Shown here in pieces: positions 49,141 to 59,667 of a stretch of DNA of 64,000 nt. This DNA comes from Akkermansiaceae bacterium UBA3385 (GTDB lineage: Bacteria; Verrucomicrobiota; Verrucomicrobiia; Verrucomicrobiales; Akkermansiaceae). The position numbers were made by a program, and so were the translations under genes. The stretch lies in NCBI GenBank assembly GCA_002358905.1, contig DEPT01000023.1:17705-81704 (forward strand), read 5' to 3'. The notes below the pieces were generated by a model. It worked only from the letters and a program-made list of their open reading frames with translations. It did not search any database and was not told the DNA's origin. Within the stretch, counting starts at the first letter, position 1. Every line of letters starts with the position of its first letter.

Positions 49141-52100
49141 ATGAAACTTCATCTTCCTGTCTCTCTTTATAAGTCCCTCATCTCAGTATTAGCTCTGGTG
49201 TCTCTGACCTGCGGAAGCGCCCTGGCCGGCGTTATGCACACAGACGCCACCTTTGCCACCTATTCGGATTTCGGCCAGAATAAGGGTCGCTATGTCATGG
49301 GCAATGCGGTGAACTCCTTGTTGCAGCACATACGTGACACGGAGGGCGGTATCGGTATTGAATATACAGATGGTACGCAGACCTATTATCTTTCCAATGA
49401 ACAGGGAATGATAAATTTCATCGGGGTACACGATGCCGGCCACAGCGGTCTGGTAAGTCCGAATATGCTGGCAACGGTGCTGCACAATGGTTCATTAAAT
49501 GGTTCTTTCAGTGGAAACGATATTGGCGAAACGTATGCCCAGAATTATTCTGTGATTGACATCCGCGGGTCAAACAAGTTCCGCGTGATGGAGGAAAATG
49601 GAGATGACTACATGATGCAGCGCCAGAGCCGTGTGGTGACGGATGCCGTTGCCGCTCCCATATCCACGGTTGATGTCTCGACGGTGACGGGCCAGCACAT
49701 GTACCACTCAGGTGCCGGTATCATGGGGCTGTATGATGAGAATATCGATACCTTCAAATCACTGGCCTGGGCGTATGTGTTCAATATCGGTGATATTGAT
49801 ATGCTGACCGGTGTGTCCATTCGAGGAGATAAGGGACAGTTTGGTATTTACAAGGAGGTTGGCTATGGTAACGGTATCGGCGCAAGCCTGGAAAATCCGC
49901 TCCCGAACGCGACCCGTGGCGGTGATTCCGGTAGCCCTGTCTTCATTTATAATACTGAAACCGGCCAGTATGAATACCTTGCATCTCACCAGTCCGGTAA
50001 TGGCCGTTCCTGGGGACAGGCTCGTGGTAACCTGGTCTGGGCTCATAAGACGGTGAAGTCTTATGACGTTGCCGTGGACATGGCTAACACGAATGAAGTG
50101 CATCTGGGGGCTGTTACCGCCCGGGGCGAGACTATCAGCGATAATATCGGCAATTCCACCACAATCTGGTCTGGAACAGTTACCGCAGGAGATAAGTCTG
50201 TTTCTTTCAACGGCGTGAAGGACGGTCAGTATACCTGGCGGGATATGAGTGATATCAAGGATTCCCAGACCTGGTATGCTTATGATGCCGACCTGTACAA
50301 CGCATCGACTAACGCGGATGGCAAGTTGAACCTGAGCGATGCGGATTTGTTCTACACAGAGAACCTGGTCTTTACTGCCGGTCAGGCAGATAACCGCATT
50401 GTGCTGGATGCCACGGTGGATATGGGGGCTGGCTATACCGAATTCAATAAGGGGAGCCAGGAGCATGCTAAGTTCACGATTATCGGTGCAGGTAAGCAGT
50501 TGCACACAGCCGGTTATGTGATTAACGCCGACGCTGAGGTACACCTGCAGCTGACCAATCCATCGGATTACATGACGGAATGGCGCAAGATTGGTGCCGG
50601 TGACTTGTACATCGATGGTCAGGGTGATACCAATGCCTTGCTCAACGTAGGCGGCAGCGGTGCTACTTATCTGCAGCAGACTGGTGGTTATGCTGCGTAT
50701 AATGTGCTGGTGAACACGGGAGCCACGGTGGTTATTCAGGATACAAACCAGATTGAGCGTGATCTGACTTTCGGTGCCGGTGGTGGTGTGCTGGACATGA
50801 ATGGCAACAGCATGAACTGGTATACGAGCAATGGCAGCACGCCCCGTTCCGGTTCATTCACCATCAATGCCCTGACGGATGAGGCCATGATTACGAACAG
50901 CGCTGCCACGGCGGTGACTCTTACTTACAAGGAGAGTGGCGATACCGTGTATAAGGGCTCGTTCTGTGATACATCAACGGGTGCTCTGAATATTGATTAT
51001 CAAGGGGGTGGTACCTGGACTCTGCACAGCATACATACTGACCTGACTCACCAGGCCGGCAGCGGTCTTTCCGTTACCAACGGTAAGGTGGTATTGGAGG
51101 GCACGAATACGATTCACGGCACAGGTTCAGCTACAGCCACGAACCAGGTTCGCTATGAGAATCCCATGGATTGGCACTATGCTGATGCCTCCATGAGTGT
51201 TACCGTGAAGGATGGTGCTGTCTTCGAACTGGGAAGCCATGCCCGGCTTACCGGCGATGTGAATGTGAAGCAAGGCGGTACCTTTGTGATGCGCGAAGGC
51301 GTGCAGCACGAGCAGGAATACATTGAAGGTGGTACCAAGTTGCAGAATACAGCGGATTTTGCTGATTTCTATGGACTGAAAGGCGGCGTCTCTCTGGATG
51401 CCGGGGCCGATATGCTGGTGCAGTACAGCGAAGGAACGACTGCCGTTACTACATACGGTGGCAATATCACCGGCGCTGGTAATGTGACCATCGACCTGGG
51501 AAGCGATGAGATGTCCCTTATCCTGAGCGGTACCAATACCTTTACCGGCACCAAGACGATTGCCTCCGGTGGTCTTGTTGCCAGAAGCCTGGCTGCTCTG
51601 GGTAATACCGGCAGTAATAAGTGGCTGGTGGAGAAGGATGGCTGGATTGCCTCCCGTGGATTCAAGGAGGGGGTGGATATCCTCAGTTACATTGATAAGA
51701 ACTCTACGGGTACACTCGCTTTGTCGCACAACTTGAGTTCTCAGCTCGATATGCTGAATCACCAGGGCTTGTTCATTGGTGCCGAAAGCGGCAAGACCGT
51801 TCACTATGGTGAAGAAGGGACGAGCCTGTCTCTCTCTGCGCAGAATGGAGCCTGGCATCTGGGTGGCGGCGGCGGTGAGCTGGTGGTGAACTTCCTGCTG
51901 GAGGGGTCCAACAATCTGGTTCTGGGCGCGTCCGAAGGTTCCACGGGCAGTGTGCATCTTGCCAATTCGGGCAACTCCTTCAGTGGTGCGGTTGATTTCA
52001 ATGCATCGGGCATGAAACTCAGCTATGCTGATGGGGCTCTGGGTGCATCTGTCGTTAACCTTTCCTACGGTAACGGGCTTGTGCTGAATCAGGCTGCCGA

Positions 52101-55100
52101 TACGGAGCGCGTGGCTGCTGATGCTGAGGGTATGCTGTTGCTGGATAAACTGGGGACCGGAGCCTTGGATTTGTCCCGCTTCTCGTCTATTGCGCTTGGT
52201 GCCTCAGAGGATACTACGTTCAGCGGCAGCATTACTTACGGCTCAGAAGGAGCTTATCGCTTCTCATCCATGAATGGAGCCACTCTGCGTGTGAGCTCGG
52301 CTCTGAATGCTGATGCGAATATCATTGTCGATGCTCAGGACTCCATCGGTGGTACCGTTGTTCTGGCCGGTAATAAATATCTTTCGGGTGAGATTCAGGT
52401 GATGGGTAGCAAGGACCCGGCTCAGGGCGGAAGCATTACCCTGGCTGCTGGGCAAGGTATGTCGCTTTTCGGTAATATTTCCCTTGGTGCCGGAACCAGC
52501 CTGGATGTTGCTGGCAATTCTGTATATCTGTACCAGGGAATTTCCGGTGAGGGGCAGGTGGTGGACACCCGTTCTTCCGGCACCCTTTATCTTGCGGCCA
52601 GAAACGGTGACCTTAATCACAGCGTGGCGCTTAATCTCGCAACCGTACGCAAGACGGGCGACAACGCGCTGAATTTGTCCGGCAGTCACGGATTCGGTGC
52701 CCTGTATGTGGATGCCGGATCTCTGGTGCTGGCTAATAATTTCAGTACTTCTCTCAACAGCAGCATTTATCTGGCCAATGGTACCAGTCTGAATATGCAG
52801 ACCAGCTCGGTGGATACCAATATCGGCATGCAGGATAGTGCCGGTACAGCCTTGCTTTCCATTGCAGATAACGGCACCGCCACGCTTCGTGGCGATATCC
52901 GCCTGGGTGGCGGTTCACAGCTGAATATGCAGGCTACCGGTGGCACCTTTAAGCTGGCCGGTGGTTCCTATGGCGGAGAGAACGCAACGCTTTCTGTCCG
53001 CGCCAGGGAGCTTCACTTTGCTACCAGCTCCAGTGTGGATGTACAGGGCACCCTGAGCCTTGAAAATGATATGAAGCTTTATTCCGATGGTACGGCCACG
53101 GATATGGAGCGTAATATCAGCACTCTGCAGGTGAATAATAATGCCAGAATCACGCTGGATGAGCGTACCTGGAATACTGTATGGAATATTGATGCGCTGA
53201 ACGGCGCTGGCGAAATCCTCTGGAACTCCAACACAACACACGAATCGACCTCCCGCTTGATTCTGCGAGGTGAGGGTAATTTCTCCGGGGCCATTTCCCT
53301 GGACCGTAAGTATGAGAAGGAAGAACGCACGCATGGTGCCTTCATCGAACTGGCTCACGACAAGGCTGCGCAGAATGCAAGCATCTCCCTGAGCGGTAAA
53401 TCTGCTAACGCCGTGGCTTCTCTGGCAGTCAACGCTAAGAATGCTCATATCAAGGGGCTTTCCGGCAATGAACACAGCTATGTGTATGCCGGTGCTGCTA
53501 TGTCCGGTGCTGAGTTGATGGGCGATGCCCGCCCCACTACCAACCGTACCGCCACACTGACGGTCAACGTGGATTCCGGTAAGGAATTCACCTATGCCGG
53601 TACCTTTGGCAACAGCTCTGATACCATTTCCAATGGCCTGAGCCTGAATAAGACGGGTGCCGGTATTCAGAAGTTCACCGGTGCCGCCTATGTGAATAAT
53701 ATCACTGTGCAGCAGGGTACGCTTTCTCTGAATGCGGAGAATCTCAGCGTGCGCGGGGACGTCGGCGTGGCCACAGGTGCCACACTCAACATGGGCGACT
53801 ACACGCTTGCTTCCGGCAAGACTTTCTCCGTGCTGGGTGGCGGCAGCGGCTCCGCCAACTTCGGCGGCACGCTTACCCTGGCTGGCGGTTCTCTGAGCTT
53901 CTCCGGCGCGGCGATGTCCAGCGGCACCGCCTTGAGCCTTGGTGCCCTCAATACGGGGACGGTCTCCAGTCAGAGTATTCATTTTACAGATACCTCCAGC
54001 CTGAAGGAGGGACAGACCTATACTCTGGCATCGGGTGATTGGTCATCCATCTATCAGTCCATCAATGTTTCAGGTCTTCATTATTATGATGCAACCTTCG
54101 GCGTGAATGATTCCGGCAATCTGCAGGTGTCGCTTGCACTTAAGAGCAACAGCCTGGTGTGGGATGGCTCAGGCAGTTTCAGCACGGAATGGAGTGATTC
54201 GAAATTTGGTGACAGCTCCGCATCGTTCAATAGCAATACCACTGTGGTGTTCGATGATAGTGCCCGCTCCAGTTATGTGGGTGTATTATCTTGCTCCCAG
54301 AATGTAGCAGCAGCCGTCTTTAATACGACCGGCTCGTATACTGTGGTGTCGTACGACCGGACCCATGCAACAGCCCGGGATCTTGTGGTTCAGGGCGGCG
54401 GTTCTGTTTCCATTAACAGTGGACTCCGCATCACCAATTCCACCACGATTGAGGAAGGTGAGCTGATTCTGGGTCAGTACTGCGATGGAAACACGCTGAA
54501 GGGCACAGTAACAGGCGCTGGTACGCTGGTGATTGATGGTGCTTCCAATGTAAACCCGGTTCTGCGTGACCTGGGCGCATTACGCATCAAGAGCGGTTCA
54601 TATAGCTCAGCCAGCGGGGCTCTTGACGTTGATAATATTATTGTTGACAGTGCTGGTACGTATATTCACTGGCATAACTACGAGGGGAATATTACCAGCA
54701 ACGGCGGTACTTTGGAACTTTACAGCGGCTCCATCAGTGGTGTGCTGGAACTGAACGGTGATACCAGCCTCGTATCGCTTGTGACGAACACGAATGATAC
54801 TTTCAAGCTGAATGCCACGATTGTTGACAACGGCTACACCCTTACACAGACTGGCAACGGCCTGGTGGATATCACACCTGCTTCGCAGTCCATTCTGAAC
54901 AATTACGTGGTGAAGCAGGGTAAACTGATGTTTACCGGTGGGTCGCATAGCGGCCACGGCAAGCTGACGGTAATGGAAGCCGGTACGCTTCTCATCGGCT
55001 CCAAAGCTAACCTGAGCGCTACGAATGTTCATTTGTCCAACGGTGGTACTCTGGATATGCAGGCTCAGTCCACCTTGATGACGGATATGACCACCTCCGG

Positions 55101-58100
55101 TGCGGTATCGGTGAAAATGGCCAATGAATCCACCTACCTGAAAGGCAGTGTGACGGGTTCCGGCACACTGGCTGTGAGCGGGCAGGGTGTGGTGCAGTCT
55201 CTTCTGGCAGATGGCGCAGACGGCGCCCTTTCTCTGGAAGTGAGTGGCACTGCTATTTCGCTGCTGGCGGCTAATACCTACAGCGGTGGCACTACCTTGA
55301 ACAGTGGTTCTCTGTATGCCCGTAATTCCCAGGCCCTGGGTACGGGTGCGGTGGCGGTGAACGACGGCACGCTCGTGCTGGATATTTCCGGTCTGGGGGC
55401 GCTGGGCTCTGTGTCGGCAGTGACGCTGAATAGCGGTTCTGTGCTGGATATTTCCGCTGCTACCTTCTCTGCAGATTCCGGGCTGGCTCTGGGTGGCACC
55501 CTGACCGTGAATGAGGGCGCCTGCATCAACCTGGGTTCTTTGTCTACGGATAACGTCAAGTACACCATCTTTGACCTGACTTCTGCCGGAGCCTCTGCTG
55601 CAGACTGGATGAGCATGCAGGACCGCATCATGGTGAATGGCTCGATGCTGAGCACCCTGAGCGACTGGACGCTGGACCTCACCTCCTACGGTGCAACTCT
55701 TACCTTCGGCACGGTGCTGCCCGACCCGCTTGTCTGGATGGGTGGTGAAATCGGCATCTGGAACCAGACGGACACCAGCTGGGATAATACCCCGAAGGTG
55801 CCGGATGACAGCATGGCCTTCACCAATGGCGACAGCGTGGTGTTCAATACCAGCGCAGCGGTGCAGGTGGCAGAAGGTGTTGTGGCTCAGAATATGAGCA
55901 TTGGTTCCGGTGTTGATCTGGCTCTTTCCGGAGATTTGACGGTGACGGGTGCCATTATTGCAGAAGGTGATGCCTTTGCTACGTCCGGTAATCTGACGGC
56001 TGAGAAGATTACGATTTCTTCCGGCACGTTTGAAACCGCAGCCGGTAAGAAGCTGACTGCCGAAAATGTGAATCAGAAGGGCGGTTCCCTCAGCATCAAG
56101 GGGGCTGCCGATATTGCCCAGCTGGATGTTGCCGCCGGTCTGTCGACCCAGTTGTACAACGCAACCGCTTCAGATGGGGCTCAGAAGAATATCGACAAAC
56201 TGGTGCTGGGCAAGGGTGCTACTCTGGAAGTTTACGATAAGGAATCCGGGGCATCTGCCACCACGCTGGGAACGCTGCAGCTGAATGGCGAGACTGCCAC
56301 GGTTCAGGATGCGTATAATTCCAGTCATGTTGTGGTGGAGACGCTCAACATGAATGCAACGCTTGAGAGTGCTACCCTGAGTCTGGTGAAGAATGCTGGT
56401 TCTGATAAGGTGAGCCGCTTCGAGTTTGGTTCTGACACCGCCGCAGCGGGCAATTTCAAGGGCCGTGTGGAATTATCGGTGGGTAATACAGAAACGAACC
56501 GCCCAGCTGCCATTATCATTTCCGGTAAGGATGCTCTGGCTGGTGCTGTTATTGACCTGAAGTCTGCCAGCTCCTACATCGGTCTGGGTATCAACGCGGA
56601 TAACACGACCATTGCCGGCCTTGAATCCGGTGAATTTGTGGGCAGCAATGCCAAGCTCTTCTCTGGCTCGATTGGTTCGTATATCAAGTGGGATGCCCAG
56701 AATACGCCGGCAACGATTTCCACCACGGAGCGCACGCTGAATATCAATGCTGCTGCCGGTAGTACTCACACCTTCCACGGCGAGGTTCTTTCCAAGTTGA
56801 ACCTGGTGAAGCAGGGCGAGGGTACGCAGGTGTTCAACGGTACCAGCGACAGCTTCGATGGTTCGCTGACGGTGCAGGGTGGTACGCTCAAGCTGGGTGA
56901 GAATGCTCTGGGTATGCTGGGTTCTGCCAGCGCAGTGACGGTGAACAGCGGTATGCTGGATATTTCCTCGGCTTCGTTCTCCGGTGGAACTGGCCTTGCT
57001 CTCGGCGGTGCGCTGCAAGTGAACGGCGGGGCTCTCAATCTGGGCAGCATCAGCGAGGCTGGTTCCTACACTATTTTTGACCTCAGTGCTGCCGGTGCAT
57101 CCGCCGCCGGTTGGGAATCCTGGCAGGATAAGCTGATTGTGAACGGCGCAAGTCTGAACCGCTATGCCGGTGCCAGCCTTTCCCTGACGCAGAATGCCGC
57201 CCAGCTGAGCTTCAGCTCCATGGCGACCACCAATTACAGCGATATGGTGTGGAATGGAGGCGAGAAGGGTATGTGGGATCAGGCTTCCAGCAATTGGGAC
57301 CGCACTCCGTCTGTGGCGGGAGATAACATCAAGTTCCTTAATGGTGACAGCGTTTCCTTCAACGCCTCGGCTGATATTACCGTTGCCGATGGTGTGACGG
57401 TGAACGACCTGACTATTGCTGAAGGTGCAGCCCTCACCACGCATGGTGCGGTGGCTGTGACAGGAACTATTTCCACCGGGGCTGACTCCTCCTGGACTCT
57501 CGCTTCCGGCACGAACCAGAGCCTGACCGAGGCTCAGTTGAAGTCCATCACCTCTTCTCTGGTCGTGGCAGAGGGGGCAAGCCTGACGATGACGGATAAG
57601 ACCACTGGTCAGAATGGTACTACCAGTGCATTCAATAGGGTGAGTGGTGCGGGTGATGTGGTGTTGAACCTGGCTGCAGACAACGGCATTGGTGTTGATA
57701 CCCGTAATCTGACGGGTGATATTACCGTGGCGACAGGGCGTCTGCAGGTGAATGCCAGTACCTTCAATGCGGCATCGACCATCCGTCTTGCCACGGCTGA
57801 TAGTCAACTGGTATTCCATAGCAATGATACAGAATTGAGGAATAATGTGGAAGTACAGGCGGGCAATACTTCGCTTTATGTGAACAGTGGCAAATCGGGA
57901 ATCATCAGTGGAGTCATCAGCGGCGAAGGTGGCTTGAAGAAGATGGCTGATGGAACTCTTACTTTTGCAACTCAGAATACATATAAAGGAGCCACCACGA
58001 TTTCCGGTGGTAAGATTGTGCTGGATACCAAGGGTGAGTATAAGTTGTATAACACCATCAGCGGAGGTTCCCTGGAGGTTGCTGCTGGTACTACGCTTGC

Positions 58101-59472
58101 TAACAATGGTCATGCTGTGACATCTGCTCTGACTCTTGCCGATGGTTCTTCCTGGAAGGTCAGCGGAGATAATACCGGCGTGTATACCCTGAATACCACG
58201 GTGTCTGGTTCTGGTTCCATTCAGGTTGTTTCTGGTACGACCTTCAAGAATAATGGTAAGGCTCTTCCCGGAACTGTTTCCTTGGATGCCGGCAGCAAGT
58301 GGATTGTCAGCGGTGTTACGGACAATACTTATACCATGAGTAAGGCCATAAGCGGTGCCGGTACCGTGGAGGTTGCTTCTGGTTCTACCTTGCTGCTGGA
58401 TGCGGACCGCACTCTGGGACTGTCCTCAGATGTGGTGGTGAAGTCCGGTGCAACGCTCCGCTTTAATGACAATAATACCAATACCCGGGCCGATGTGATG
58501 AACTACAACGCCTCTGGCAAGTCCATCACGGTAGAAGGTGGTACCCTGGATTTTGCGGATACCCGCCAGACCATGGGCTCCTGGAAACTCTACCTTAGCG
58601 ATGGCGCAACCGTAAGTGGTAATGGTGGTTCATACGGCGCTAATGGTGGAACCTACTATGCTGCCATGGATTACAACCGGGGAACGGGTAATGAGGTGTA
58701 TGCCTCCTCTGGTGATAATACCATTTCTGCGGTAACTCGCCTGCGTGGTGGTGCCGAGCTGAAGTATGATGTATCTGAAGGTGCATCGCTGAATGTATCC
58801 GGGCTGGTGACGGCCGATGGCGGCAAGAATGGTGGTATCGTGAAGTCCGGCGCTGGTACGCTGCACCTGAATAATGCCAATAATGACCTGGATTCCGTTG
58901 TGGTGAGCGGCGGCACGGCAAATATCCACGGCGCGGAAGCATACAATCTGGCTGCACTCCAGGCGGCTACCAGTGCAGAGGTCGGTTTCTACGCTGGTGT
59001 TACCAAGGATCAGAGCTCCGCATCCAAGGTGACCATCGGTGGTTCAACCCTGCTGGGCGCAGGTTCTGTGCTGAACATGAGCCTGACCCTTGCTGCTGAT
59101 TCCACTCTGGAGATGACGGGATTGGTGGGTAGTGCGGGTGTCACGCTGAACGGAGCCCTTACCTTCGGTGGCAGGGTGTCCATGGGCGGTGCTCTGCTGG
59201 CCGATGTGATGGCTCTGAACGCCGGGGAGGTGCTGCAGCTCTTCTCTGGCGAGGGGCTGAGCGTGTCCATGGGAGATGCAGCCTTGACTGAGGTCAAGGT
59301 AGGAGAGTATTTCAAGAACTCCGAACTGGCGAGACTGGAAACCTGCTATGTGACTTACACGAATGTAGGCAATGTGGGCACGCTGATGGTCGTGAATATT
59401 CCGGAGCCTGCCACCTCCACCCTCAGCCTGCTGGCCTTGAGCGCCCTTTGTGCCCGCCGCCGCAGAAAGTAA
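49141..59472 (+). CDS. Giant secreted S6-like serine protease with beta-strand passenger and PEP-CTERM tail
   Basis: 3443 residues. A signal peptide ends near residue 29 (CGSALA). Residues ~35-300 resemble peptidase S6 (IgA protease/SPATE): FGQNKGRYVMGN, GLVSPNMLATVLHNG with His115, GDDYMMQRQSRVVTDAV with Asp156 in the place of the S6 catalytic Asp, and GGDSGSPVF with Ser263. The remainder is a beta-helix passenger with autotransporter-type repeats (NTYSGGTTLNSGSL, FSGAVDFNASG). A ~500-residue super-module recurs, marked by VWDGSG, VWMGGE and VWNGGE at residues ~1672, ~2196 and ~2701. There is no C-terminal beta-barrel; the end is IPEPATSTLSLLALS, then ARRRRK, a PEP-CTERM tail. It is a larger paralogue of the protein at 17118. 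It may process host or matrix proteins at the cell surface. The frame is intact and the gene stands alone. Confidence 0.85.
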   Translation: MKLHLPVSLYKSLISVLALVSLTCGSALAGVMHTDATFATYSDFGQNKGRYVMGNAVNSLLQHIRDTEGGIGIEYTDGTQTYYLSNEQGMINFIGVHDAGHSGLVSPNMLATVLHNGSLNGSFSGNDIGETYAQNYSVIDIRGSNKFRVMEENGDDYMMQRQSRVVTDAVAAPISTVDVSTVTGQHMYHSGAGIMGLYDENIDTFKSLAWAYVFNIGDIDMLTGVSIRGDKGQFGIYKEVGYGNGIGASLENPLPNATRGGDSGSPVFIYNTETGQYEYLASHQSGNGRSWGQARGNLVWAHKTVKSYDVAVDMANTNEVHLGAVTARGETISDNIGNSTTIWSGTVTAGDKSVSFNGVKDGQYTWRDMSDIKDSQTWYAYDADLYNASTNADGKLNLSDADLFYTENLVFTAGQADNRIVLDATVDMGAGYTEFNKGSQEHAKFTIIGAGKQLHTAGYVINADAEVHLQLTNPSDYMTEWRKIGAGDLYIDGQGDTNALLNVGGSGATYLQQTGGYAAYNVLVNTGATVVIQDTNQIERDLTFGAGGGVLDMNGNSMNWYTSNGSTPRSGSFTINALTDEAMITNSAATAVTLTYKESGDTVYKGSFCDTSTGALNIDYQGGGTWTLHSIHTDLTHQAGSGLSVTNGKVVLEGTNTIHGTGSATATNQVRYENPMDWHYADASMSVTVKDGAVFELGSHARLTGDVNVKQGGTFVMREGVQHEQEYIEGGTKLQNTADFADFYGLKGGVSLDAGADMLVQYSEGTTAVTTYGGNITGAGNVTIDLGSDEMSLILSGTNTFTGTKTIASGGLVARSLAALGNTGSNKWLVEKDGWIASRGFKEGVDILSYIDKNSTGTLALSHNLSSQLDMLNHQGLFIGAESGKTVHYGEEGTSLSLSAQNGAWHLGGGGGELVVNFLLEGSNNLVLGASEGSTGSVHLANSGNSFSGAVDFNASGMKLSYADGALGASVVNLSYGNGLVLNQAADTERVAADAEGMLLLDKLGTGALDLSRFSSIALGASEDTTFSGSITYGSEGAYRFSSMNGATLRVSSALNADANIIVDAQDSIGGTVVLAGNKYLSGEIQVMGSKDPAQGGSITLAAGQGMSLFGNISLGAGTSLDVAGNSVYLYQGISGEGQVVDTRSSGTLYLAARNGDLNHSVALNLATVRKTGDNALNLSGSHGFGALYVDAGSLVLANNFSTSLNSSIYLANGTSLNMQTSSVDTNIGMQDSAGTALLSIADNGTATLRGDIRLGGGSQLNMQATGGTFKLAGGSYGGENATLSVRARELHFATSSSVDVQGTLSLENDMKLYSDGTATDMERNISTLQVNNNARITLDERTWNTVWNIDALNGAGEILWNSNTTHESTSRLILRGEGNFSGAISLDRKYEKEERTHGAFIELAHDKAAQNASISLSGKSANAVASLAVNAKNAHIKGLSGNEHSYVYAGAAMSGAELMGDARPTTNRTATLTVNVDSGKEFTYAGTFGNSSDTISNGLSLNKTGAGIQKFTGAAYVNNITVQQGTLSLNAENLSVRGDVGVATGATLNMGDYTLASGKTFSVLGGGSGSANFGGTLTLAGGSLSFSGAAMSSGTALSLGALNTGTVSSQSIHFTDTSSLKEGQTYTLASGDWSSIYQSINVSGLHYYDATFGVNDSGNLQVSLALKSNSLVWDGSGSFSTEWSDSKFGDSSASFNSNTTVVFDDSARSSYVGVLSCSQNVAAAVFNTTGSYTVVSYDRTHATARDLVVQGGGSVSINSGLRITNSTTIEEGELILGQYCDGNTLKGTVTGAGTLVIDGASNVNPVLRDLGALRIKSGSYSSASGALDVDNIIVDSAGTYIHWHNYEGNITSNGGTLELYSGSISGVLELNGDTSLVSLVTNTNDTFKLNATIVDNGYTLTQTGNGLVDITPASQSILNNYVVKQGKLMFTGGSHSGHGKLTVMEAGTLLIGSKANLSATNVHLSNGGTLDMQAQSTLMTDMTTSGAVSVKMANESTYLKGSVTGSGTLAVSGQGVVQSLLADGADGALSLEVSGTAISLLAANTYSGGTTLNSGSLYARNSQALGTGAVAVNDGTLVLDISGLGALGSVSAVTLNSGSVLDISAATFSADSGLALGGTLTVNEGACINLGSLSTDNVKYTIFDLTSAGASAADWMSMQDRIMVNGSMLSTLSDWTLDLTSYGATLTFGTVLPDPLVWMGGEIGIWNQTDTSWDNTPKVPDDSMAFTNGDSVVFNTSAAVQVAEGVVAQNMSIGSGVDLALSGDLTVTGAIIAEGDAFATSGNLTAEKITISSGTFETAAGKKLTAENVNQKGGSLSIKGAADIAQLDVAAGLSTQLYNATASDGAQKNIDKLVLGKGATLEVYDKESGASATTLGTLQLNGETATVQDAYNSSHVVVETLNMNATLESATLSLVKNAGSDKVSRFEFGSDTAAAGNFKGRVELSVGNTETNRPAAIIISGKDALAGAVIDLKSASSYIGLGINADNTTIAGLESGEFVGSNAKLFSGSIGSYIKWDAQNTPATISTTERTLNINAAAGSTHTFHGEVLSKLNLVKQGEGTQVFNGTSDSFDGSLTVQGGTLKLGENALGMLGSASAVTVNSGMLDISSASFSGGTGLALGGALQVNGGALNLGSISEAGSYTIFDLSAAGASAAGWESWQDKLIVNGASLNRYAGASLSLTQNAAQLSFSSMATTNYSDMVWNGGEKGMWDQASSNWDRTPSVAGDNIKFLNGDSVSFNASADITVADGVTVNDLTIAEGAALTTHGAVAVTGTISTGADSSWTLASGTNQSLTEAQLKSITSSLVVAEGASLTMTDKTTGQNGTTSAFNRVSGAGDVVLNLAADNGIGVDTRNLTGDITVATGRLQVNASTFNAASTIRLATADSQLVFHSNDTELRNNVEVQAGNTSLYVNSGKSGIISGVISGEGGLKKMADGTLTFATQNTYKGATTISGGKIVLDTKGEYKLYNTISGGSLEVAAGTTLANNGHAVTSALTLADGSSWKVSGDNTGVYTLNTTVSGSGSIQVVSGTTFKNNGKALPGTVSLDAGSKWIVSGVTDNTYTMSKAISGAGTVEVASGSTLLLDADRTLGLSSDVVVKSGATLRFNDNNTNTRADVMNYNASGKSITVEGGTLDFADTRQTMGSWKLYLSDGATVSGNGGSYGANGGTYYAAMDYNRGTGNEVYASSGDNTISAVTRLRGGAELKYDVSEGASLNVSGLVTADGGKNGGIVKSGAGTLHLNNANNDLDSVVVSGGTANIHGAEAYNLAALQAATSAEVGFYAGVTKDQSSASKVTIGGSTLLGAGSVLNMSLTLAADSTLEMTGLVGSAGVTLNGALTFGGRVSMGGALLADVMALNAGEVLQLFSGEGLSVSMGDAALTEVKVGEYFKNSELARLETCYVTYTNVGNVGTLMVVNIPEPATSTLSLLALSALCARRRRK

Positions 59473-59492
59473 GGCTCGATTTCCAAAGTAAA

Positions 59493-59532
59493 AGAAAAAC
59501 CGCTGCGTTTTCATGCGCAGCGGCTTTTCTTT
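59493..59532 (+). terminator. Terminator of the giant protease-adhesin gene
   Basis: Stem CCGCTGCG / CGCAGCGG (59500-59507 with 59516-59523) followed by CTTTTCTTTT. Confidence 0.8.
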
Positions 59533-59634
59533 TGCCTGGTGGGAGTTCTCTGAAAGCTCATAAGCGGGGACTCAAATTTGCCGAAGCACAGTACTTCAGT
59601 CTCTCGCTTCGAACAGAAGTAAAGGCTCCCCACA

Positions 59635-59652
59635 AAACCCGGTTCCGGGTTT
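59635..59652. terminator. Strong hairpin downstream of the thioredoxin-fold gene
   Basis: AAACCCGG-TT-CCGGGTTT is an almost perfect palindrome 16 bases past the stop of the minus-strand gene at 59668. There is no T tract, so termination is only possible. Confidence 0.35.
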
Positions 59653-59667
59653 CAGGAACAGCTCGCT

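Noticed and set aside
56473..58113. A 546-codon minus-strand frame inside the giant protease-adhesin gene
   Set aside because: It mirrors the low-complexity repeats of the real gene. Similar antisense frames recur under each repeat region.
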